A DNA stretch of 64,000 nucleotides from UA16 sp002292325. Lineage in GTDB: Bacteria > Bacteroidota > Bacteroidia > Flavobacteriales_D > Sanyastnellaceae. The stretch is taken from contig CALSRC010000002.1 of assembly GCA_943788645.1 (NCBI GenBank), positions 113,010-177,009 of the forward strand, written 5' to 3'. Of the stretch, positions 57,325-64,000 are shown piece after piece; within the stretch, counting starts at the first letter, position 1, and each line of letters begins with the position of its first letter. The translations under genes were made by a program, and so were the position numbers. Under the pieces are notes generated by a model, which was not told where the DNA came from, searched no databases, and worked only from the letters and a program-made list of their open reading frames with translations.

Positions 57325-57489
57325 TTATTCAAGGTTTTGCGCGTCCAAGTATCGGTAGGTCACCCACATTTTCCATCCCACCAAGGCTTGCTCCCACTTC
57401 TTGAGTCGAGTCAAATCTTGCCGACGAGAAAACCGAGGCAAAAGCAAGTGGTTGAGCTGACTAAGTGTGCGGTAGAATAGGAGTTCCAT
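57325..57489 (-). CDS. 54-residue conserved-looking small protein
   Basis: A short frame: MELLFYRTLSQLNHLLLPRF at the start, then basic residues and KKWEQALVGWKMWVTYRYLD. The alternation of hydrophobic and basic residues suggests an amphipathic, membrane-associated helix pair. I recall similar small proteins (LLPRY...K...K...A...WRYWV) in other Bacteroidota, but no function. It lies in a three-gene run between the hypothetical gene at 57534 and the Nramp-like gene. Confidence 0.7.
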   Translation of the reverse strand: MELLFYRTLSQLNHLLLPRFSRRQDLTRLKKWEQALVGWKMWVTYRYLDAQNLE

Positions 57490-57533
57490 GCCTTCATTGC
57501 GGTTCGTATGCGCCGAAGGTAAGGCAAGGAATC

Positions 57534-58070
57534 TTACTTCTTTTCGCCAACGAACCCATCTTCTTTGTACCGAAAAAGCACATTGAAGGTGGTAAGAGAT
57601 CCATAGATCCGAGTGATGTATTGTTGCAACTCGACTTTATCCGCATCGGTCAATTTGTCGTTTGCGTTGATTTTTGCTTCCAGAACCCTCAGTCTATCCC
57701 GGGTCATTACAATTTTGTGGAAGAAGGATTCAATGGGTAAGTCTTTGGTTTTGAGGTCCCGGTCCGCGGGTTGTAAAATAAGGGTGCCGCCTTCCCATCG
57801 GTCTCCGATTTCGATCGCATCCACGCGATCGTCGCCTCTTAATTTGTCCGTAAAATCATCCAGAACGTGTTCCATTGCGGTCATGATATCACTGACATCA
57901 GGTTTTGATAGGTCACCTGCTGCTTCGATGATATCCCAATACTCGTAGGCCTTTGCGATGGATTTTTCGCCGGCTTCACGGAAATAAACACGCCAGAAAT
58001 CTCCGTCTGTGCCGAAAATGACTCCTTCACCGTGTGTGGGGTGATTGATTTTTGCTCCCAGTCCTAACAT
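57534..58070 (-). CDS. Conserved hypothetical protein with SH3-like N-terminus
   Basis: A 178-residue cytoplasmic protein. The first 45 residues (INHPTHGEGVIFGTDGDFWRVYF) look like the small SH3-like/CarD-type fold that follows a HPxxGxGxV pattern. The rest is helical with a middle beta part (GDRWEGGTLILQPAD). No catalytic motif seen. It is the first gene of the run leading to the 54-residue protein and the Nramp-like transporter. Confidence 0.75.
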   Translation of the reverse strand: MLGLGAKINHPTHGEGVIFGTDGDFWRVYFREAGEKSIAKAYEYWDIIEAAGDLSKPDVSDIMTAMEHVLDDFTDKLRGDDRVDAIEIGDRWEGGTLILQPADRDLKTKDLPIESFFHKIVMTRDRLRVLEAKINANDKLTDADKVELQQYITRIYGSLTTFNVLFRYKEDGFVGEKK

Positions 58071-58214
58071 GGCATTTGATTTTTCAATTTATACTGAACT
58101 CGCAATAAAAAGTTTCGTTCACCGACTGAATCCGACGTTTTCAAAACCTCAATGTGGGCATCTCATCTCACCAACTGTTGTTATGAGTGCCTTCTCTCTT
58201 GCATCTTGCGGGAC

Positions 58215-58982
58215 ATGGAGATCAAGCGCAGGAAATACCGGTGGGACCGAATCGCTGGAGCTGGATTAACCCTCTTGACGGCTTTGATTCTGTTCGTTGC
58301 TTGGATCGCGCCAGCAAGCGTTCAATCGGCAGATGGACTCGTACACCCGGGCACGGAGGTTATAAATGAGTCGAACGAGTTGGCCACGAAAGATTCAGCC
58401 CAATTCCATGCGCGACCAAAGGAAGAGGAGATCTTACCTTGTTCTTGCAACAAAAAAGTTCTCAACTTGCCGAAGAACCCATACACAGCTCATCGACAAG
58501 CGGCACGGAATTTACCAAGCAGTTTCTATGTGAAGGATAAATCGGAGATGAAATCTGGGAAGAGGCGCGGGAAATTGGTCGCTGTTACGGATGGTCGAGG
58601 CTATCACATTGCTCCGCTCTCCCATAGTCATGCTGTGTTGCTGCCTGAAGTGGCTTCTCTTCTGGAGGATATGGGCCAAGCGTTTGCAGATCAACTGGAG
58701 GGTACCCTGAGCGAAGGCACAACTTTTAGGGTCACCAGTTTGACGAGAACTGCGCAGCAACAGGCCCAGCTGGGTCGCCAAAACTACAATGCCATTACCG
58801 ATGCTTCGACTCATAGCTATGGCGCTTCTTTCGACATCGCTTACACGGATAGATTGAGTAACGAAGCGGATTGCTCCTCCCCAACACGGGCTATTCAAAG
58901 GGTGCTTCGAACGTTTCAGGAATCAGGACGAATCTTGGTCATTCCCGAACGGAATTGCATGCATATCACGTTGCGGCCCTAG
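58215..58982 (+). CDS. DUF5715-family protein, peptidase M15-like
   Basis: A membrane-anchored protein of 255 residues. One N-terminal membrane segment (about 12-33) is followed by a low-complexity linker with PCSCNKK and then a domain resembling D-Ala-D-Ala carboxypeptidases of the M15 type: RVTSLTRTAQQQAQL, THSYGASFDIAYTD (His and Asp typical of zinc ligands) and NCMHITLRP (second His). A role in peptidoglycan trimming is likely but unproven. The start is taken at ATG 58215 because the anchor follows closely; an upstream ATG exists at 58152. Confidence 0.8.
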   Translation: MEIKRRKYRWDRIAGAGLTLLTALILFVAWIAPASVQSADGLVHPGTEVINESNELATKDSAQFHARPKEEEILPCSCNKKVLNLPKNPYTAHRQAARNLPSSFYVKDKSEMKSGKRRGKLVAVTDGRGYHIAPLSHSHAVLLPEVASLLEDMGQAFADQLEGTLSEGTTFRVTSLTRTAQQQAQLGRQNYNAITDASTHSYGASFDIAYTDRLSNEADCSSPTRAIQRVLRTFQESGRILVIPERNCMHITLRP

Positions 58983-60367
58983 AGGTGGATGACCTCACCG
59001 TAAGCTGCCGCAGCAGCTTCCATCACTGCTTCACTCAATGTCGGGTGGGGGTGGATGGTTTTAATCAGTTCGTGCCCCGTTGTCTCCAGCTTTCGCAATG
59101 CGACCAATTCTGCAACCATTTCAGTCACGTTCGCTCCAATCATATGGCCGCCGAGTAACTCACCGTATTTCGCATCAAACACCAATTTAACGAATCCATC
59201 TTTGTGGCCTGATGCGCTGGCTTTTCCTGAGGCGGAGAAAGGGAATTTCCCGATTTTCACCTCATGCCCAGCTGCTTGAGCTTGGGCTTCAGTCATTCCG
59301 ACACTCGCAACCTCCGGAAAACAATAGGTACACCCTGGAATGTTTCCGTAATCAATGGGTTCGGGTGAATGGCCAGCTATTTTCTCGACGCACGTAATGC
59401 CCTCAGCCGATGCGACGTGGGCCAGTGAAGGCCCCGGCACACAATCACCGATGGCATAGTAGCCTGGAATGTTCGTTGCATAATAGTCGTCAACCACGAC
59501 TTTGCCCGCATCGACTACAATTCCGACGTCCTCCAATCCGATTTTTTCGATGTTGGCAACCACTCCTGCCGCACTCAGAACGATATCACATGCGATGGAT
59601 TCCTCCCCTTTTTTTGTCTTGATCTTGACGATTCGCTCCCCGCCTTTTGACTCGACGCTGAGGACTTCAGATGAAGTCATCACCTTGATCCCCGTCTTTT
59701 TAAAGCTCTTTTCAAGTTGTTTGCTGACGTCGACGTCTTCTACGGGCACGATGCGGTCTTGGTACTCAACCACGGTGACTTCCGTGCCAATAGCGTTGTA
59801 GAAATAAGCGAACTCTACACCGATGGCTCCAGACCCGACAACGACCAAGCGTTTTGGTTGTTTTTTGAGCGTCATGGCCTCCCGGTATCCAATGATGTTT
59901 TTACCATCTTGAGGAAGAGAGGGGAGGTGCCGGCTTCTCGCTCCTGTGGCGATGATGATGTGGTCGGCTTGCAGGGACTGCTTTTTTCCTGCTTCATCGG
60001 TCACCTCAAGTTGTTTGCCAGGTAAAAGTTTCCCGGTCCCCATGATGACGTCAATCTTGTTCTTTTTCATCAGGAACTGAACCCCTTTGGACATCCCGTC
60101 AGCAACGCCGCGGCTGCGTTTGACCATGCCTCCGAAGTCGGCTTGGGGCTTCTCTACCGTAATGCCGTAAACGTCTGCATGCTCGATGTACTCAAAGACA
60201 TTTGCGCTTTTCAAAAGTGCCTTGGTGGGGATGCATCCCCAATTGAGGCAAATGCCGCCGAGCGCCTCACGCTCTACAACAGCCGTTTTCAATCCCAATT
60301 GGCTTGCTCGGATCGCGGTTACGTATCCGCCCGGGCCGCTTCCAAGAACAATTACGTCGTACTTCAT
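58979..60367 (-). CDS. lpdA: Dihydrolipoyl dehydrogenase (E3)
   Basis: The E3 flavoprotein of 2-oxoacid dehydrogenase complexes, 462 residues. FAD-binding GSGPGGYVTAIRA is at the start, the redox-active disulfide in GGICLNWGCIPTK, the NAD-binding GSGAIGVEFA in the middle and the catalytic HPHPTLSE near the C-terminus. Complete. The E1 gene beginning at 63089 may supply a partner, though E3 serves several complexes. Its end overlaps the convergent DUF5715 gene by four bases. Confidence 0.97.
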   Translation of the reverse strand: MKYDVIVLGSGPGGYVTAIRASQLGLKTAVVEREALGGICLNWGCIPTKALLKSANVFEYIEHADVYGITVEKPQADFGGMVKRSRGVADGMSKGVQFLMKKNKIDVIMGTGKLLPGKQLEVTDEAGKKQSLQADHIIIATGARSRHLPSLPQDGKNIIGYREAMTLKKQPKRLVVVGSGAIGVEFAYFYNAIGTEVTVVEYQDRIVPVEDVDVSKQLEKSFKKTGIKVMTSSEVLSVESKGGERIVKIKTKKGEESIACDIVLSAAGVVANIEKIGLEDVGIVVDAGKVVVDDYYATNIPGYYAIGDCVPGPSLAHVASAEGITCVEKIAGHSPEPIDYGNIPGCTYCFPEVASVGMTEAQAQAAGHEVKIGKFPFSASGKASASGHKDGFVKLVFDAKYGELLGGHMIGANVTEMVAELVALRKLETTGHELIKTIHPHPTLSEAVMEAAAAAYGEVIHL

Positions 60368-60442
60368 GGTGTCTATTGGTACAAATGTGATTTCGCCTGC
60401 GAAGTTAACGCATCAAATCGAGTCTTGAGCCCTTCCATGCGC

Positions 60443-60450
60443 TACCTTTG
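60443..60450 (+). promoter_or_regulatory. -7 box upstream of adk
   Basis: TACCTTTG lies 36 bases before the adk start. A TTG (60425-60427) is 15 bases upstream of it, closer than usual. Confidence 0.5.
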
Positions 60451-60486
60451 ATGATTCATTTTGCGCAACAAACGAAGACGAGTAAC

Positions 60487-61059
60487 ATGCTGAACATCAT
60501 CCTTTTTGGCCCTCCCGGAGCGGGGAAAGGAACACAAAGTGCATTTTTAGTCCAGCATTATGGTCTGGTTCATTTGAGCACAGGAGACATTTTTCGAGCC
60601 AACATCAAAGGCCAAACGGAATTGGGCAAATTAGCTCAATCCTACATGGACCAAGGGCAGCTTGTGCCCGATGATGTGACAATCAGCATGCTGGAGTCGG
60701 AAGTGGATAACCACCCTTCGGCCAAAGGGTTTATTTTCGATGGGTTTCCAAGGACAACGGCTCAAGCACATGCGTTGGATTCCTTTTTAGATGGCCGCAA
60801 TACACCGGTTTCTTGCATGTTGGCCTTGGATGTTGTCGAAGAAGAATTGAAGGCAAGACTGCTTTCGCGTGCAAAGACCAGCGGCCGGCCAGATGATGCG
60901 AATCCAGAGGTAATTCAAAAGCGAATTGATGTCTACAATGCTGAAACAGCTCCGGTTGCAGGACATTACGCGCTGCAAGGCAAATACACCGGTGTGGATG
61001 GTGTTGGAACGATCGCGGAAATCACCGAGCGCTTGCGCGCCGCGGTTCCCAGCGAATAA
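60487..61059 (+). CDS. adk: Adenylate kinase (short form)
   Basis: Catalyses ATP + AMP to 2 ADP; 190 residues. The P-loop GPPGAGKGT starts at residue 8, STGDIFRA and FDGFPRTTAQA are the AMP-binding motifs, and the lid region (LLSRAKTSGRPDDANPE) is the short version without the zinc-type insertion. ATG 60487 is chosen because MLNIILFGPPGAGKG is the standard start. It precedes obg by 13 bases. Confidence 0.97.
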   Translation: MLNIILFGPPGAGKGTQSAFLVQHYGLVHLSTGDIFRANIKGQTELGKLAQSYMDQGQLVPDDVTISMLESEVDNHPSAKGFIFDGFPRTTAQAHALDSFLDGRNTPVSCMLALDVVEEELKARLLSRAKTSGRPDDANPEVIQKRIDVYNAETAPVAGHYALQGKYTGVDGVGTIAEITERLRAAVPSE

Positions 61060-61072
61060 TTTACAATAATTC

Positions 61073-62074
61073 ATGTCGGGCGAAAATTTTGTTGACTACG
61101 TCAAGATTTGTTGCCGTTCTGGAAAGGGTGGCCCTGGTTCCGCGCACTTCATGCGGAATAGAATGACGGCAAAAGGCGGTCCCGATGGCGGCGATGGAGG
61201 ACGAGGCGGCCACATCATCATTCGGGGCAACCAGCAGCATTGGACCTTGCTGCACCTGAAATATTCCAGGCACGTGATCGCGGCGCATGGTGAGCCTGGA
61301 CGAGGCCAGCACAAGCACGGTTCCAATGGCAAAGATGCATACATCGATGTTCCTCTAGGCACGGTAATTCGTGATGCCGAGACGGAAGAAATCGTCGTAG
61401 AGATTTTGGAGGACGGTGAAGAGTTTATCATCACACCAGGCGGACGAGGTGGTCTGGGGAACGATCATTTTAAATCGTCTGTTCGCCAATCACCCACGTA
61501 TGCGCAACCCGGGGAAGACGGAAGGGAGGAGTGGAAGATTCTGGAACTAAAATTGTTGGCCGATGTCGGTTTGGTTGGATTTCCAAATGCTGGAAAGTCC
61601 ACGCTTCTTTCCGTGGTGAGCGCAGCAAAACCAGAGATTGCTAATTATCCCTTCACCACGCTCAAACCAAATTTGGGTATGATTCCTTATCGAGATGATC
61701 GATCATTTGTGATGGCCGATATCCCAGGGATTATCGAAGGCGCATCCGAAGGGAAGGGGTTGGGCTTGAGGTTTTTGCGGCACATCGAGCGCAATCCAGT
61801 TCTTTTGTTTTTGGTGCCTTCCGATGCTGATGACATTCGAAAAGAGTATGAAACACTGCTCGGAGAATTGGAAAAGTACAATCCTGATTTGCTGAAGAAG
61901 AACCGCTTGCTCGCGGTGTCGAAATCGGACATCTTGGATGACGAGCTTGAAGAGGCCATTCGGGCGGAAATTGTCGATTTAAACCCCATTTTTTTCTCCA
62001 GTGTTGCCCAAAAGGGCTTGCAGCCACTGAAAGACAAGATTTGGAAGGCGATGGAAGAAGCGACAGTATGGTAA
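61073..62074 (+). CDS. obg: GTPase Obg (CgtA)
   Basis: A ribosome-associated GTPase of 333 residues. The glycine-rich OBG fold (GGPDGGDGGRGG, GEPGRGQHKHGSNGK) covers 1-158. The G domain follows with GFPNAGKST, DIPG and a KSD-type G4 (VSKSDI). The variable C-terminal domain is absent. Probably co-transcribed with adk. It acts in 50S assembly. Confidence 0.97.
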   Translation: MSGENFVDYVKICCRSGKGGPGSAHFMRNRMTAKGGPDGGDGGRGGHIIIRGNQQHWTLLHLKYSRHVIAAHGEPGRGQHKHGSNGKDAYIDVPLGTVIRDAETEEIVVEILEDGEEFIITPGGRGGLGNDHFKSSVRQSPTYAQPGEDGREEWKILELKLLADVGLVGFPNAGKSTLLSVVSAAKPEIANYPFTTLKPNLGMIPYRDDRSFVMADIPGIIEGASEGKGLGLRFLRHIERNPVLLFLVPSDADDIRKEYETLLGELEKYNPDLLKKNRLLAVSKSDILDDELEEAIRAEIVDLNPIFFSSVAQKGLQPLKDKIWKAMEEATVW

Positions 62075-62120
62075 GTGGAAATTCGGCAAGTAGAATTTGG
62101 ACGCGAAAAAAACGAGCTCA

Positions 62121-63035
62121 ATGAATAAGCACCTTTACGTGCAGCCTGAGGTGGAATTGGCTATTAAGAATGGTGAGCCTGTTGTGGCTCTGGAGAGTAC
62201 CATTGTCGCTCACGGGATGCCTTATCCCTCCAATTTAGAGACTGCTCGACAGTTGGAGTCCATCGTACGTGCGGGAGGCGCTACGCCCGCAACGATTGCA
62301 GTTGCAAACGGTCAAATGCACATCGGATGCACATCGGATTTGCTCGAATCTTTGGCTTCACAGGATGGAGTATGGAAAGTCTCTCGTCGCGATTTACCGA
62401 TGGCTCTTGCTGAAAATGTTTTGGGGGCTACTACCGTAAGCGGAACATTGATTGGTGCTGATTTGGCTGGGATTTCGGTGTTCGCTACAGGAGGGATTGG
62501 TGGAGTGCACCGGGGAGTAGCCGATACATGGGATGTTTCTGCGGATATTCCTGAATTAGCGAGGGCGCGGGTGGCCGTGGTCAGTGCTGGCGCAAAATCC
62601 ATACTTGATCTTCCAAAGACCCTCGAAGCACTGGAAACTTCCGGCGTTTCTGTCTTGGGCTATCAAACCGATGAGTTTCCCGCATTTTTTGTGCGAGAAA
62701 GCGGACTTGACTTACCGCATCGATGCGACACTCCTTTGCAAGTGGCACGCGCCATGGAAGCGAAGTGGGCATTGAAGCTGGAAGGGGGCTTTTTGGTTGC
62801 TAATCCCATTCCAGAAGCCCATGCAGCGGACCCTGCTAGCGTGAATAGAGCCATAGAAGCTGGGTTGGAGGCTGCGAAGCGTGCAGGGATTGAAGGCAAG
62901 CGGCTGACACCGTATCTGCTTCAATTCATTAACGAAGTCACCGGTGGAGAGAGTTTGAAGGCCAATCGAAAATTGGTCGAGCACAATGTTGCTGTAGGAA
63001 CAGCCATTGCGGCAGAATATGCTCGCCTTCGATAG
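62121..63035 (+). CDS. psuG: Pseudouridine-5'-phosphate glycosidase
   Basis: A 304-residue enzyme that cleaves pseudouridine-5'-phosphate to uracil and ribose-5-phosphate, the salvage of modified RNA nucleosides. Family motifs are VVALESTIVAHGMPYPSN, ATIAVANGQMHIGC, FATGGIGGVHRG, and the conserved Lys in VVSAGAKSILDL that forms the ring-opened intermediate. ATG 62121 gives the family start; an ATG at 62097 would add eight residues. The kinase partner psuK is not adjacent. Confidence 0.95.
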   Translation: MNKHLYVQPEVELAIKNGEPVVALESTIVAHGMPYPSNLETARQLESIVRAGGATPATIAVANGQMHIGCTSDLLESLASQDGVWKVSRRDLPMALAENVLGATTVSGTLIGADLAGISVFATGGIGGVHRGVADTWDVSADIPELARARVAVVSAGAKSILDLPKTLEALETSGVSVLGYQTDEFPAFFVRESGLDLPHRCDTPLQVARAMEAKWALKLEGGFLVANPIPEAHAADPASVNRAIEAGLEAAKRAGIEGKRLTPYLLQFINEVTGGESLKANRKLVEHNVAVGTAIAAEYARLR

Positions 63036-63088
63036 GACCCATTGAGCGGCATCACCTACCTTGGTCAGAAGCGCCGTAAATTCGCGCC

Positions 63089-64000
63089 ATGAAGCAGACG
63101 GATTCAATGGCATCTGAAGCGCAGAAACTCACGGAAAACCGGGACTTTCGTAGCGTGCTTTTGGATGATTATCGCCTGGCTTGTTTGAGCCGCGAGGCCT
63201 CACTTTTAGGACGAAAGGAGGTGCTAGGGGGCAAGGCTAAGTTTGGTATTTTTGGAGACGGCAAGGAGTTGGCTCAAATTGCCTTATCCAAAGTCATCCA
63301 AAATGGAGATTGGCGTTCCGGTTACTACCGCGACCAGACGCTCATGATGAGCAAAGGACTATTGGATGTTCGGCAATTTTTTGCCGCCTTGTATGCTGAT
63401 ACCGACGCACAACGTGAACCTTCCTCAGCGGGTCGTCAAATGGGGGGGCATTTTGCTACCCGATTCATCGATGACAAAGGCCAGTGGTTGAACCACATGG
63501 ACCGGTTCAATAGCTCGGCGGACATCAGCCCCACGGGCGGTCAGATGCCGCGATTGCTGGGTTTAGCACAAGCGTCGAAATTGTACCGGTCGTTAGACGG
63601 TTTGTCTGATTTGAAGCCAGGATTTACTTCCAATGGTGATGAAATTGCAATCGGTACGATCGGAGACGCCAGCACATCTGAAGGTCTTTTTTGGGAAACA
63701 ATGAACGCCGCAGGGGTATTGCAGGTTCCGATGCTGATGAATGTTTGGGATGACGGATATGGCATCAGTGTTCCAAAAGAATTTCAAACCACCAAAGGCT
63801 CCATCTCCCAAGCTTTGAGTGGGATGGAAAAAGAGGACCATACCAATGGGCTGGTGATTATGAAGGTCAAGGGGTGGGATTATCCGAACCTCATTGCGAC
63901 CTACGAGGCGGCGGCATACCGTTGTCGGACCGAGCATGTTCCCGTTTTGGTCCATGTAGAGGAGGTGACTCAACCGCAAGGCCACAGCACTTCCGGTTCT
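63089..64000 (+). CDS. Thiamine-dependent 2-oxoacid dehydrogenase E1 (partial)
   Basis: The first 304 residues of an E1 component that runs off the right edge. The TPP-binding region includes IGTIGDASTSEGLFWETMNA with downstream NVWDDGYGIS. Features such as YYRDQTLMMSKG and GRQMGGHF match the alpha part of branched-chain 2-oxoacid or pyruvate dehydrogenases. In Bacteroidota such genes often fuse alpha and beta subunits in about 800 residues; the edge prevents confirmation. A TACCTTGG promoter-like box (63057-63064) lies 25 bases upstream. It probably works with LpdA. Confidence 0.92.
   Translation, partial: MKQTDSMASEAQKLTENRDFRSVLLDDYRLACLSREASLLGRKEVLGGKAKFGIFGDGKELAQIALSKVIQNGDWRSGYYRDQTLMMSKGLLDVRQFFAALYADTDAQREPSSAGRQMGGHFATRFIDDKGQWLNHMDRFNSSADISPTGGQMPRLLGLAQASKLYRSLDGLSDLKPGFTSNGDEIAIGTIGDASTSEGLFWETMNAAGVLQVPMLMNVWDDGYGISVPKEFQTTKGSISQALSGMEKEDHTNGLVIMKVKGWDYPNLIATYEAAAYRCRTEHVPVLVHVEEVTQPQGHSTSGS

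Overview
The window is a chromosomal segment of a member of the Bacteroidota, most likely a Flavobacteriales-type organism. Evidence: the 16S rRNA has a Bacteroidota character; promoters carry the Bacteroidota -7 box TAnnTTTG and few genes have Shine-Dalgarno sequences; a secreted protein ends in a type IX secretion (T9SS) sorting domain; metH is split; and the adenylate kinase is short. I see no phage, insertion sequence, conjugative gene or CRISPR array. Most of the window is core housekeeping sequence with a few lineage-specific genes between.

Layout. 1-5.2 kb: a tightly overlapping set encoding a ThiF/E1-like protein (one frame break), an acyltransferase-like protein, a 7TMR-DISM sensor kinase and a response regulator, next to a small receiver-like protein. 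5.2-13 kb (minus): an M42 aminopeptidase, a complete fatty-acid beta-oxidation operon (marR-fadN-fadA-fadE) behind a 24-bp perfect palindrome, and a LolD-type ABC ATPase. 13-21.4 kb: sucC, an O-methyltransferase, a Cys-rich secreted protein, an eIF1-like factor, an RlmL-like methyltransferase, a T9SS protein, an SDR, a YtcJ-type amidohydrolase and a SCO protein. 21.4-26.7 kb: a complete rRNA operon (16S-tRNA-Ile-tRNA-Ala-23S-5S) with three tandem promoters, boxA elements, processing stems and a terminator. 26.7-35.2 kb: der, a carbonic anhydrase, and a SAM-I riboswitch controlling metH1-metH2-metF, divergent from metK, whose frame is broken twice. 35.2-43.9 kb: a Nudix-like regulator, a lipoprotein, dnaB, a secreted amidotransferase-like protein, a SiaB-type kinase, a WYL regulator, a lysozyme-like protein and a DUF554 membrane protein. 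43.9-48.1 kb: tgt, an LptF/G permease, ispE, era and initiator tRNA. 48.1-58.9 kb: a membrane protein, a vanadium-haloperoxidase-like enzyme, pirin, xseAB, small envelope proteins and a divergent Nramp transporter with a 54-residue partner. 58.9-64 kb: lpdA, adk, obg, psuG and the start of a 2-oxoacid dehydrogenase E1 gene.

How the genes fit together. The fad operon turns acyl-CoA into acetyl-CoA, which feeds the TCA cycle (sucC). MetH1, MetH2, MetF and MetK form the methionine/SAM cycle, with SAM feedback through the riboswitch. LpdA and the E1 gene belong to 2-oxoacid dehydrogenases. Der, Era and Obg are ribosome-assembly GTPases.

Points of most interest. (1) Three secreted-protein ends share an EF-hand/dockerin-like C-terminal tail with a near-terminal Cys; one is an orphan. 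(2) There are three single-base frame breaks, each directly after an in-frame CCC proline codon. (3) The 16S anti-Shine-Dalgarno is altered (UCUCC instead of CCUCC). (4) The translationally coupled ThiF/acyltransferase/sensor/regulator cassette could be a signal-making and signal-sensing unit. Functions come from recognising families in the translated sequence; no database search was run.
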